A stretch of DNA of 64,000 nt from Alphaproteobacteria bacterium (GTDB taxonomy: Bacteria; Pseudomonadota; Alphaproteobacteria; UBA8366): positions 24,782 through 88,781 of the forward strand of contig JANQKC010000025.1 in assembly GCA_028281325.1 (NCBI GenBank), in the 5' to 3' direction. Made by a program: the position numbers and the translations under genes. Each line of letters begins with the position of its first letter. Within the stretch, counting starts at the first letter, position 1. Under the pieces are notes generated by a model, which searched no databases, was not told where the DNA came from, and saw nothing but the letters and a program-made list of their open reading frames with translations. Shown piece after piece: positions 53,387-61,809 of this stretch.

Positions 53387-53539
53387 CAGGCTGCTGAAAA
53401 GTCATGTGTATCCTTCGAGACGGGCCTATCGGCCCTCCTCACGATGAGGACAACAAGCACAAGCCTCATGGTGAGGAGGCGCGATAGCGCCGTCTCGAAC
53501 CATGGAGACCTAAAATTATGATTTTTTCAACAGCCTGCT
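53385..53539. repeat. 155-bp imperfect palindromic intergenic element
   Basis: Outer arms AGCAGGCTGCTGAAAA (left) and the complement of AGCAGGCTGTTGAAAA (right), then paired TTCGAGACGG and CCTCCTCAC-ATGAG blocks, so almost the whole element folds back on itself. It overlaps the ubiX stop. It resembles REP/MITE-like elements of alphaproteobacteria; no ORF. Confidence 0.7.
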
Positions 53540-53621
53540 TATCCCGGGTCCATTTGACGGGGTGTCGTGCCCGGCAGTAGATTCCGCCTATATCAATACT
53601 TTGAACGGATATGGAGAGGTG

Positions 53622-54635
53622 ATGTCTGACCTTCGGACAGACGACGTCAAGGTCGTCGGCACCCCGACGGAAATGCTCGACCGCGATGTTGAGGGCGACG
53701 CCGCCTGGGTGGGTGAAACGCCGTTTCCCGGTGATGGGAAAGTTTTCTTGTCGGACGCGTGCTTGGGTGAATTGCGCGCGGTCGCGCAGACGTTGCGGGA
53801 AAACCCGCTGCCGCTACTGGCCCTCAGCCAGGACGATTTCGCTCTCGATGCCTGCAGCACCCTGATGGCGGAGGTAAAGCATACCCTCGACGACGGTCTC
53901 GGATTCGCGATCATCGACCGGCTCCCCTTGGATGAGTTGAGCACGGAAGAAGCCGAAGCCTGCTATTGGCTGTTGGGCTCGATGCTCGGCCGGCCCGTGG
54001 CGCAGAAATACGACGGCCTGATGAAGTACGACGTGCGGGACACCGGCGCGCAGCCACTCGCGGGAAATGGCGTGCGGTCGTCCATCACCAACAAGGGCCA
54101 GAGCTACCACACCGATAACGCCTTCGACATGGCGCCGGACTATGTCGGGCTGATGTGTTTCCAGCCGTCGATGGAAGGGGGCGTCAGCGGCCTGGTGAGT
54201 TTTCAGACGGTTCATAACGAACTGCGGAAACGGCACCCGGACTTGCTCGAACGCCTTTACAAACCCTTCTATTTCGACCGTCAGCGAGAGCATGCGGAGG
54301 ACGACGCGCTGATCTCTCAGACGCCGGTGTTCCGGTGCATCGATGGGCGGCTGTCGGTGCGCTTTTCCGAGCGGTTGATCGAACAGGCCTTCGAGATGCG
54401 CGGCGAGGCGTTCGACGCCGAGGGCCGGAAGGCGATCGACGCGATGCTCGAGATCATGAACGCGCCCGGCATGGACAAGGAATTCGCGTTCGAGCGCGGG
54501 CAGATCCAGATCGTCAACAACACGCGGCTGGGTCACCGGCGGACCGCGTTCAAGGACTGGCCCGAACCGGAGCGCAAGCGGCATCTCGTGCGGCTGTGGT
54601 TCCGGAACAGCGGCCGGCCGTTCTACGCCGGGTAG
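53622..54635 (+). CDS. TauD/TfdA-type Fe(II)/2-oxoglutarate dioxygenase, copy 3
   Basis: A 337-residue enzyme starting at 53622 (GGAGAGG just upstream). Iron ligands are H163-x-D165 in SYHTDNAFD and the distal His in LGHRRTAF near 306; the 2-oxoglutarate Arg is in RKRHLVRLWF near 325. It is more distant from the other three in the window (no GPAAW motif, different substrate loop). It is separated from UbiX by the palindromic element and from a dienelactone hydrolase by 51 bp, so a UbiD-dioxygenase-DLH aromatic route is possible. Confidence 0.87.
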   Translation: MSDLRTDDVKVVGTPTEMLDRDVEGDAAWVGETPFPGDGKVFLSDACLGELRAVAQTLRENPLPLLALSQDDFALDACSTLMAEVKHTLDDGLGFAIIDRLPLDELSTEEAEACYWLLGSMLGRPVAQKYDGLMKYDVRDTGAQPLAGNGVRSSITNKGQSYHTDNAFDMAPDYVGLMCFQPSMEGGVSGLVSFQTVHNELRKRHPDLLERLYKPFYFDRQREHAEDDALISQTPVFRCIDGRLSVRFSERLIEQAFEMRGEAFDAEGRKAIDAMLEIMNAPGMDKEFAFERGQIQIVNNTRLGHRRTAFKDWPEPERKRHLVRLWFRNSGRPFYAG

Positions 54636-54686
54636 CCGGCCCCGCCGGTCGCTTCTGATAGGGTGGTACAACAGAAGGAGGGTGAC

Positions 54687-55388
54687 ATGTCGGAACTGGT
54701 GGAAGTGGATGTGGACGGCAGCACCATGCGGATTTGCACGGCGTCGCCCAAGGGCGATGGCCCGTTTCCGGCGGTGCTCGTCACGATCCACGGCGGCGGC
54801 CTCGATGACTTCGAATTCGACCTCGCGGACAAGCTGGTCTCGGAAGGCTATATCACGGCCGCGCCGGACATCTTCCATCGTCAGCCGGAAGGCCTCGACC
54901 GGAATGCGCGGCGCGAGGCGCTGACCGATGACGGCCTGATCGCGGATGCGAATGCCGGTGTCGCGTGGCTGGAAAGCACGGGGCGGGCCGATCTCGGCCG
55001 CGCCGCGATCCTCGGCCATTGCATGGGCGGGCGGCACGCCTATCTGGGCGCCAGCGCGAACCCGGTGTTCCGCTGCGTCGTCGCCTATTACGGCGGCAAC
55101 ATGTTCGTGCCCTGGGGGCATGACGGCCCGTCGCCCTTCGACCGGCTGAGCAACCTGAAGGTTCCGGTGATCGGGTTCTACGGCAACGATGATGCCAACC
55201 CGTCGCCCGACGACGTGAACAAAATCGACGCGGAGCTGGACCGACTCGGCGTGACGCATGAATTCCATCGCTACGATGGGGCGGGGCACGCCTTCCAGAA
55301 TTTCACGTCGGAAGAGTCCTACCGCGACGGCCCGACGAAGGATTCCTGGCGCCGGACGGTCGAATTCCTGAAACAGCATATCGGCTGA
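54687..55388 (+). CDS. Dienelactone hydrolase family protein
   Basis: A 233-residue alpha/beta hydrolase starting at 54687 with AAGGAGG 5 nt upstream. The DLH triad is visible: nucleophile C112 in GHCMGG, D168 in YGNDDANP and H201 in DGAGHAF. The Cys nucleophile separates it from esterases. Members open cis-dienelactones in ring-cleavage pathways. It fits a small catabolic set with the dioxygenase upstream and the UbiD/UbiX pair. Confidence 0.88.
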   Translation: MSELVEVDVDGSTMRICTASPKGDGPFPAVLVTIHGGGLDDFEFDLADKLVSEGYITAAPDIFHRQPEGLDRNARREALTDDGLIADANAGVAWLESTGRADLGRAAILGHCMGGRHAYLGASANPVFRCVVAYYGGNMFVPWGHDGPSPFDRLSNLKVPVIGFYGNDDANPSPDDVNKIDAELDRLGVTHEFHRYDGAGHAFQNFTSEESYRDGPTKDSWRRTVEFLKQHIG

Positions 55389-55497
55389 CTCCAGGATCGC
55401 CGAACCTCGATGTTCAAGGGCGTCTACGAGCGCGTCCGGTTGCAGCGACGCGGGACCTAACCCGCATTGCGCCGTCAGCTGTAGCCTCGTACCGATG

Positions 55498-55638
55498 CTT
55501 CGACAGGCTCAGCATGAGGTGTTCGAATTATGGTCGTCGTCCCCGTGAAAATGGGGACCCATGTGCGCGAAAGTCTGGATTCCCGCGTCCGCGGGAATGA
55601 CGGTTGGTTTGGTGGACCTCGTCCTGAGCCTGTCGAAG
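55498..55638. repeat. Composite inverted repeat
   Basis: Outer 23-bp arms CTTCGACAGGCTCAGC-ATGAGGT and its complement pair at 21 of 23 positions (55498-55520, 55616-55638). An inner perfect 8-bp hairpin ATTCCCGC / GCGGGAAT is at 55579-55598. The gene-free gap 55389-55654 holds only this element. Confidence 0.65.
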
Positions 55639-55654
55639 GACGATGGCGCAACGC

Positions 55655-56644
55655 TCATGCGTGCGCGCCGCCGCGCAGCGCGCCGGCCTCGACGCTGCCC
55701 CAGACCACCTTGTGGCTCTCCGGCAACGGCCGGCTGTTCGGCATGGAAAGCCAGATCCGCAGCAGCAGGCGGTCGAGGCGGTCGCCGGGCGAATCCTCGA
55801 ACGGGGTGCGCCCGTGGTAGATCACGTGATTGTTCAGCAGTTGCAGGTCGCCGGGGGCGAGTGGCATCTCGAAGCACAACTCCTCCGCCAGGTCGGTCAG
55901 CATGTCGAGGGCTTCGATCTGCATTTCGGTAAGCGGCGGCACGCCGGGGACTTGTTGTGCTTGCTCGATATAGGTGCCTGAGAAATGGCTGGTGAAATGG
56001 CCGTCGCGCCGGGCGAAGATCGGCAGCGGATAGGACAAGGATTCCAAACCCACCTCGTCGCCCACGGTGCTGCGGTAATAGTCCTGGTAGAGCGTCGCCA
56101 GAAGGTCGGGGCGGCGGTCCAGGATGGCGTCGTGAATGGCCACCGCGCTGACGATCCGACTGATGCCGCCCGCCTTGGCGCGCCGGACGCAGAGCAGGCC
56201 GACCACATCGGTCCGGTCGGTATGCCAGCGCAGCGGGCCGTTCGAGTCGACCCGTTTACCGCCGCTGTCGCGGATGTCGCGCATCAGGCCGCGCCCGCCG
56301 TTCTGCTGCACGGGCGTGCCCAGATGGGTGCCGATGCCGAACAGCAGCCGGCGCAGATCGATTTCCGTGTAGTCGTCGACCGGGATTCCGGTCAGTTTGA
56401 CGACGCCCTGTCCGTTTTCCAGTTCGTTGGCGACCGACGACAGCGTGCCGGCGAAGCGGTCGAGCGGAAAATCCTCGCGCGTGATTTCGGACCAGTCGCC
56501 GCCGCGCAGCCGGACCTGTCCGAGCGCCGCATCGATTTCGGCCAAGGCGGTGCTGTCCAGCGGGCGAATCCAGCGGGTATCGTCGAGAAGCGTTTGGCCG
56601 CGCCACGCGGCCGGCCCGCCGATAGGATGAATGGATCGGGTCAT
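55655..56644 (-). CDS. TauD/TfdA-type Fe(II)/2-oxoglutarate dioxygenase, copy 4
   Basis: A 329-residue enzyme with GGAGG about 9 nt before the ATG. Iron ligands are H141-x-D143 in RWHTDRTD and the distal His in IYHGRTPF near 276; the 2-oxoglutarate Arg is in RLLLRIWL. Its N-terminus (GPAAWRGQ then DDTRWIRPL) copies copy 2, so the two are recent relatives. It is transcribed alone, between an intergenic repeat and an NTF2-like gene, with no catabolic partner. Confidence 0.86.
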   Translation of the reverse strand: MTRSIHPIGGPAAWRGQTLLDDTRWIRPLDSTALAEIDAALGQVRLRGGDWSEITREDFPLDRFAGTLSSVANELENGQGVVKLTGIPVDDYTEIDLRRLLFGIGTHLGTPVQQNGGRGLMRDIRDSGGKRVDSNGPLRWHTDRTDVVGLLCVRRAKAGGISRIVSAVAIHDAILDRRPDLLATLYQDYYRSTVGDEVGLESLSYPLPIFARRDGHFTSHFSGTYIEQAQQVPGVPPLTEMQIEALDMLTDLAEELCFEMPLAPGDLQLLNNHVIYHGRTPFEDSPGDRLDRLLLRIWLSMPNSRPLPESHKVVWGSVEAGALRGGAHA

Positions 56645-56746
56645 GGCAGGTTTCCTCCCATGTCCCCATCATGACATCACAGGCGCGGCGGCCCGGCAAG
56701 GTTTGGGATGATTCGCTCGGGCCACGTCGCTCGCGGGTCGAGCGGG

Positions 56747-57211
56747 CTACATCCGCGTTTTACTGGAATAGGCGGTGACCAGAAGGGAGTCGCCGACCCG
56801 TTCGATGATGAAGTTATCCTGCGTCACACCGGTGCTTTGCCGGTCGCCGACTATGATCGTTTCGATAAGACGAGAAGTAACGGCTACCGTTGTGGGAGAT
56901 TTTACTTTGATTTTAATGTTCTCACGTGTCAGCTCATAAGCATCGAGTCGAATAATACTTTGATACAATGCAGTCAAAAAATCCTGCTTGCCCATCGTGC
57001 GCCGGTAAATATTACCTTGATTCTGTAAATCAACGACCATCTGTATATCGTCACTTAGGTAGTCGCCGAATTTGTTCATATCCTCGGCCAGGACTGCGGC
57101 GTCCATTGCCGCAAGCATTTCCCGGACTTCTTTCTTGGTAATCGGTGCCGCCTGCGCGACGGCAGGGAGTAATGAGATAGTAATCACGAGTATATATCGA
57201 AGAAATTTCAT
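56747..57211 (-). CDS. Secreted NTF2-like protein
   Basis: A 154-residue protein starting at 57211 (MKFLRY, TGGAGAAAATC upstream). Residues 1-21 are a Sec signal (ISLLPAVAQA). The rest fits a SnoaL/DUF4440-type cone fold (MLAAMDAAVLAEDMNKFGDY, then a beta-rich ITREN-type stretch). No catalytic residues can be assigned. It is clearly AT-richer than its neighbours, suggesting foreign origin or a relaxed gene. Confidence 0.65.
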   Translation of the reverse strand: MKFLRYILVITISLLPAVAQAAPITKKEVREMLAAMDAAVLAEDMNKFGDYLSDDIQMVVDLQNQGNIYRRTMGKQDFLTALYQSIIRLDAYELTRENIKIKVKSPTTVAVTSRLIETIIVGDRQSTGVTQDNFIIERVGDSLLVTAYSSKTRM

Positions 57212-57429
57212 GATTTTCTCCAACATATTCAGGGTTTTCATCATATATAAAATATCCGTCTCGAATATTTAAAATGTATGAATCGGTGATTTCATTAAGT
57301 TGTTAAGACTTTGGTCAAATCACCACGGTCGCCACTAATGAAAGATATATCTCCCGAAGTAATCGAAGGGGCGCTTTCGCCCGGGCCTTGCAACTTTCCG
57401 CTCCATTCGTCACTCTGGTCGCTTCTGGA

Positions 57430-57969
57430 ATGCAAAGGTTCCGAGTGGCCCGCGACAAAGAACGCATTGAATCCTACCTCGACAGGCTGTACCGCTATGC
57501 GTTGAGCCTCACGCGTGACGAGGACCAAGCGCGTGAACTGGTGCAAGCGACGGCGGTCAAGGCCCTCTCGGCGCGCCGGGTGCCGCGGGACGAGCCTGCC
57601 TACCGGGCTTGGTTGTTCCTGGTCCTCCGGAATGATTTTCTCGATCGGCTGCGCCGGAACCGTCGCGCCGAAGAATTCTTGCTCGACGACCCGCCGGACG
57701 ATACGGAGAGGGAATATTGGGGCGGTGACGATCGTTTCATCAGTATCGTGAGCGTTCGCCTTGCCCTCGACCGGCTGCCCGCCCTGCATCGGGAAATTCT
57801 GGTACTGGTAGATGTTGCCGGTTTCAGCTATCGGGAGGCGGCGGCTATGTTGGACGTTCCGGTCGGAACGATTATGAGCCGTGTCAGCCGGGCCCGGCGC
57901 CGTCTGCTGGAGGCGATGGAAGATACGAACATTCGCGCGCTGCCGTCGCGCCGTCGCGAGTGGTGTTGA
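57430..57969 (+). CDS. ECF-type RNA polymerase sigma factor 2
   Basis: A 179-residue ECF sigma. ATG at 57430 (MQRFRVARDKERIESYLDRL) is preferred over an upstream TTG. Region 2 is at about 15-80 (YRYALSLTRDEDQARELVQA, YRAWLFLVLRNDFLDRLRRN) and region 4 at about 115-165 (LDRLPALHREILVLVDVAGF, YREAAAMLDVPVGTIMSRV). The next gene, 36 bp on, is its membrane anti-sigma. SorA/SorB follow on the same strand, so sulfite or oxidative stress control is a plausible inference. Confidence 0.87.
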   Translation: MQRFRVARDKERIESYLDRLYRYALSLTRDEDQARELVQATAVKALSARRVPRDEPAYRAWLFLVLRNDFLDRLRRNRRAEEFLLDDPPDDTEREYWGGDDRFISIVSVRLALDRLPALHREILVLVDVAGFSYREAAAMLDVPVGTIMSRVSRARRRLLEAMEDTNIRALPSRRREWC

Positions 57970-58005
57970 GATGCATGCGTTCGGATTAGCGAGGGACGTT
58001 GAGGC

Positions 58006-58782
58006 GTGAGCCGTAGATCGATCGATTACGAAACATTGACCGCCTATGTCGATGGCGAGCTTGACACCGCGCGCGCCGCCGACGTCTTGGCGGCGGCCGC
58101 CCGGGATCCGGCGGTGGCCCGCGAGCTCTCCGCGCTGAGCCGGCTCAAGGCGACAATCGCGTCTGACGCACCGCCGGTCGACCTTGAAATCGAGGCTCCG
58201 CGTCGCAGCCCGCGCATGATCGGCGCCGTGGCGGCTTGCCTCGCGCTCTTCATCGCCGTGGCGGCGAGCCTCACCATAGTGTTCAAGTACGAAGGCCATG
58301 GTGTGGATACCGCGTGGCTCCAGCGCGCTCATGGCTCTTGGAGCCTTGCGGCGATGCCCGTCGCGCCGTCCCGCATATCAGGCCGCGCGGCCGTATTGGA
58401 TCCCGCCGCTTATGTGCCCGATCTGACCTCTGCGAAGCTGTTCATCGCACATGTCGGTTCCGTGCCCGGTCCGACGGGCGGGCACGCGACGCTGATCGGA
58501 TACCGCGGCACGCGAGGCTGCAAGGTGAGCCTGATCGTCGTCGCCGATGCGGACGCATTCTCCGATGAGATGACGGCGCTCAATGTATCATCGCACCGGG
58601 GGTATGCTTGGCGCGCCGGTACGCGCGGCTACGTCGTGTTTGCCGAAGGCATGGCGGAAGACAGGTTCACCTTGATCGCCCGCAGCGTGCGCGACGCGAG
58701 CCTGCGTCATCTGCCGTTGGATTCGGGCACGCAACAGGCGCTTGGAGAAAGCCGCGCGAAAAGCGTGCCTTGCCTCGCCTAG
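58006..58782 (+). CDS. Membrane anti-sigma factor 2
   Basis: A 258-residue protein; GTG at 58006 follows the sigma stop by 36 bp with a GAGG just before it. The N-terminal cytoplasmic domain (ETLTAYVDGELDTARAADVL) lacks the zinc HxxxCxxC. A membrane helix lies at about 70-90. The periplasmic domain at about 105-255 has Cys near 172 and near the C-terminus. It should anchor ECF sigma 2 at the membrane. Confidence 0.8.
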   Translation: MSRRSIDYETLTAYVDGELDTARAADVLAAAARDPAVARELSALSRLKATIASDAPPVDLEIEAPRRSPRMIGAVAACLALFIAVAASLTIVFKYEGHGVDTAWLQRAHGSWSLAAMPVAPSRISGRAAVLDPAAYVPDLTSAKLFIAHVGSVPGPTGGHATLIGYRGTRGCKVSLIVVADADAFSDEMTALNVSSHRGYAWRAGTRGYVVFAEGMAEDRFTLIARSVRDASLRHLPLDSGTQQALGESRAKSVPCLA

Positions 58783-58893
58783 AGATTTCATTTTCGGATG
58801 CTGGAATAATTCGGCGCGGCCACGCGTTTCTTCCCTTATCAGCGGTTTGTGGATACCGCGCATCGTTCGTCAGAAACGAGGGAGGAAACGGAA

Positions 58894-60198
58894 ATGCCAA
58901 GAGATATCGAGAAACAGGAAGCGGACCTGTTCGAGCTGTACGCCGATGATCCGGACCGTGCGGATGAAGTGGTGTTCGGCCGGGTGCCGCACGACGACCG
59001 GCGGGGGTTTCTCCGCGGCGCGGGGCTCGCCAGCATGGGCGCGTTGCTCGGCGCCGCCATTCCCTTTCACCGCAACATGCCGGCCGGCTTCATTCCCGAA
59101 GCGCTTGCCGCCGAACCGGTGAAAATCGAGGGCAAGGATGGATTGACGATCCTCAACGATCGGCCGGTCAACGCCGAGACGCCGCCGCATTTGCTCGATG
59201 ACGCCGTCACGCCGACCGCGCGTCATTTCATCCGCAACAACGGTATCCCGCCGGAGGACACCGACCCCAAAACCTGGAAGCTTAAGATCGATGGCTTGGT
59301 GAACTCCCCGATGGACCTCACCATCGACGACCTGAAGCAGAAGTTCGAAGTGGTCACGCATCGGCTGACGATCGAATGCGGCGGTAACGGCCGCTCCTTC
59401 TTCGATCCGCCCGCGCGCGGCAATCAGTGGACGTTGGGCGCGGTGGGCTGTTCGGAATGGACCGGCGTGCGGCTTGCCGATGTTCTCAAGGCGGCGGGCG
59501 TGAAGGACAATGTTGTCTACACCGCGCATGTCGGCGCCGACGAGCATCTTTCCGGCAACCCGGACAAGCTCCCGATTTCGCGCGGCGTGCCGATCGCGAA
59601 GGCGATGAACCCCTACAATCTGATCGCCTTCGGCATGAATGGCGGGGCGCTTCACCCGATGAACGGGGCGCCGTTGCGTCTGGTGGTTCCCGGGTGGCCC
59701 GGCTCGTGTTCGCAAAAGTGGCTCACGCGGGTTTGGCTGCGCGACACGGTTCACGACGGACCAAAGATGACGGGCTCGTCCTATCGCGTCCCGAAATATC
59801 CGGTCGCGCCGGGACAAAAGGTGCCGAAGAAGGATTTCGAGATCATCGAGGCGATGCCCGTGAAATCGCTCATCACCAGTCCCAAGACCGGGCTGAAGAC
59901 GAGCGACCGCACGTTGACCGTGCGGGGCCATGCCTGGTCCGGCGACAATGCCGTCTCAAGCGTCGACGTATCGATCGATTTCGGGGCGACCTGGATGAAG
60001 GCCGATCTCGCCAAGCCGCATAACCCGTATGCCTGGCAGCAATGGTCGGCCGAGATCAAGTTTCCGATGAACGGCTACTACGAGGTTTGGGTGCGGGCGA
60101 CGGACGATGCCGGTCAGAGCCAGCCCTTCGCGATCGCCTGGAACCCGAAAGGGTATCTCAACAACTCGATGCACCGGATTTCCGTGACGGTGGCTTGA
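58894..60198 (+). CDS. sorA: Sulfite dehydrogenase molybdenum subunit SorA
   Basis: A 434-residue sulfite-oxidase-fold enzyme. ATG at 58894 has GGGAGGA about 8 nt upstream. Twin-arginine signal RRGFLRGAGL at residues 36-45 sends the folded Mo protein to the periplasm. The Mo-ligand Cys is C162 in IECGGNGRSFF, and a C-terminal Mo-co dimerisation domain follows from about 315. It oxidises sulfite to sulfate, passing electrons to the cytochrome encoded next with a 1-base overlap (TGATG). Confidence 0.9.
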   Translation: MPRDIEKQEADLFELYADDPDRADEVVFGRVPHDDRRGFLRGAGLASMGALLGAAIPFHRNMPAGFIPEALAAEPVKIEGKDGLTILNDRPVNAETPPHLLDDAVTPTARHFIRNNGIPPEDTDPKTWKLKIDGLVNSPMDLTIDDLKQKFEVVTHRLTIECGGNGRSFFDPPARGNQWTLGAVGCSEWTGVRLADVLKAAGVKDNVVYTAHVGADEHLSGNPDKLPISRGVPIAKAMNPYNLIAFGMNGGALHPMNGAPLRLVVPGWPGSCSQKWLTRVWLRDTVHDGPKMTGSSYRVPKYPVAPGQKVPKKDFEIIEAMPVKSLITSPKTGLKTSDRTLTVRGHAWSGDNAVSSVDVSIDFGATWMKADLAKPHNPYAWQQWSAEIKFPMNGYYEVWVRATDDAGQSQPFAIAWNPKGYLNNSMHRISVTVA

Positions 60199-60557
60199 TG
60201 TCGGCACGAAAATGGACCGGCGCTCTGGTTTGCGCCGCGGCGCTGGCATGGGGGTGGCTCGCCGCCACCCCCGCCGGCTTCACGCAGTCGGCCGTGGCGT
60301 CCGACGAAACCGACTTTCAAGGCATGCCGCCGGGCAAGGGGCGCGAGGAGACGTTTTACGCCTGCGTCGTGTGCCACTCCATGCGGCTGGTGACGCAGCA
60401 GGGTTTATCCCGTGACCGTTGGGACGAGGCGATCGACTGGATGGTCGAGGAGCAGGACATGCCCGAGCTGGAACCGGCGGACCGCGCGTTGATCGTTGAT
60501 TATCTGGCGGAATTCTATGGGCCGGATCGCAAGGCCGACACGCAATCCACGCAATAG
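60198..60557 (+). CDS. sorB: Monohaem cytochrome c subunit SorB
   Basis: A 119-residue exported cytochrome. Residues 1-30 are a signal peptide. One haem site CVVCH (56-60) and Met in EEQDMPEL near 88 as likely axial ligand. It accepts electrons from SorA in the periplasm and passes them to the respiratory chain. The gene is coupled to sorA by overlap and ends before a strong hairpin terminator. Confidence 0.9.
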   Translation: MSARKWTGALVCAAALAWGWLAATPAGFTQSAVASDETDFQGMPPGKGREETFYACVVCHSMRLVTQQGLSRDRWDEAIDWMVEEQDMPELEPADRALIVDYLAEFYGPDRKADTQSTQ

Positions 60558-60592
60558 TGCAGAACTCGGCTTTGGGGACCGGTGACGCCATG

Positions 60593-60635
60593 GACTAGGG
60601 CCTCATCCCGGACAATGCGGGATGAGGCCCTAGTC
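60593..60635. terminator. Bidirectional terminator hairpin
   Basis: Perfect 18-bp stem (60593-60610 and 60618-60635) beginning GACTAGGGCCTCAT with a 7-base loop GACAATG. It lies between converging sorB and the thiolase-like gene. No clear T run, but the stem is the strongest in the window. Confidence 0.75.
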
Positions 60636-60655
60636 TGGTTACGGAACCGTGCGTC

Positions 60656-61807
60656 CTAAAGCGTGTCTTCGCTGCCGAGGATGACGGTGCACTGGCTGGA
60701 CAGGACGCCGCCGTTGCCGTGGGCGATCGCCAGGTTGACGTCGTCCACCTGTCGGTCGCCGCAGACGCCCTGGATCTGTCGGGTTGCCTCGATCAGCAGG
60801 AACAGGCCGTACATGCCGGGATGGCAGTAGGACAGGCCGCCGCCGTTCGTGTTGACCGGCACCTCGCCGCCGGGGCCGATGCGGTTGTTCTCGACGAACG
60901 CGCCGCCTTCGCCCTTGGCGCAGACGCCCAGGTCTTCGAGGAACAGCAGCGTGTTGATCGTGAACGCATCGTACAGCTCGAACACGTCGATATCCTTCAC
61001 CGTCACGCCCGCTTCCTTGTAGGCGATCGGGCCGGAATGCGCCGCGCCCGATACCGTCATGTCCGGCATGGCGCTGATCATGTTGTGGCTGATGTGTTCG
61101 CCGGTGCCGAGCACGTAGGCGGGCTTGGTCTTGAGGTCCTTGGCCCGTTCCGGCGTGGTGATGACGATCGCGCCGCCGCCGTCGGTGACCAGGCAGCAGT
61201 CCCGCACCGTGAAGGGATAGCTGATCATCGGCGCGTTCAGCACGTCGTCGACGGTCAGGTCGTCCTGGCGGTAGGCGACCGGGTTCAGCTTGGCCCAGTT
61301 GCGCGCCGCCACGGCGATCTCGGCCAACTGCTCGCGCGTCGTGCCGTATTCGTGCATATGCCTGGAGGCGGCGAGGGCATAGGCGCTCGGCGGCATCATC
61401 GGCTTATACGGGTCCTCATAGGCGTTCGGCTCGCGCGCCGATGCCGCGGCCCGGCTGACCGAGCGTTGCGTGCTGCCGTAGGCGATGACGACGACCTCGC
61501 AGACGCCGGCCGCGATGGCCGCCTGGGCATGCGCCACATGCGCCATGAAGGACGAGCCGCCGATCTGGGTGGAGTCGAAATATTTCGGCTGGATGCCGAG
61601 ATATTCGCACATCGCCATGGCGACCATGCGCGACTGGCTGGTCGCGGCGAAGTAGCCGTCGACGTCGCTCAGTTTCAGGCCGCAGTTGTCGAGGGCGCGC
61701 ATCGTGCCCTGCGCCATCAGGTCGAAGGGGGTCATGTCGGGGGCGACGACGCCGAGGTCGGATTCCGCCGTGCCGACGATGGCGATATTTCCGCGATGAT
61801 TGCTCAT
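60656..61807 (-). CDS. Thiolase-fold lipid-transfer-like protein (possible retroaldolase)
   Basis: A 383-residue SCP2-thiolase relative. Fold landmarks: VGTAESDLG at the N-terminus, GGGAIVIT near 205, ELYDAFTINTL near 277 and YCHPGMYGLF near 330. Where thiolases have the nucleophilic Cys (near residue 85), the sequence reads DSTQIGGSSFMAH, with no Cys. That pattern is known for Ltp-type lyases that work with a DUF35 partner. The DUF35 gene is directly upstream (2-bp gap). Acyl-CoA retroaldol cleavage is an inference; sterol or other side chains are possible substrates. Confidence 0.78.
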   Translation of the reverse strand: MSNHRGNIAIVGTAESDLGVVAPDMTPFDLMAQGTMRALDNCGLKLSDVDGYFAATSQSRMVAMAMCEYLGIQPKYFDSTQIGGSSFMAHVAHAQAAIAAGVCEVVVIAYGSTQRSVSRAAASAREPNAYEDPYKPMMPPSAYALAASRHMHEYGTTREQLAEIAVAARNWAKLNPVAYRQDDLTVDDVLNAPMISYPFTVRDCCLVTDGGGAIVITTPERAKDLKTKPAYVLGTGEHISHNMISAMPDMTVSGAAHSGPIAYKEAGVTVKDIDVFELYDAFTINTLLFLEDLGVCAKGEGGAFVENNRIGPGGEVPVNTNGGGLSYCHPGMYGLFLLIEATRQIQGVCGDRQVDDVNLAIAHGNGGVLSSQCTVILGSEDTL

Positions 61808-61809
61808 GA

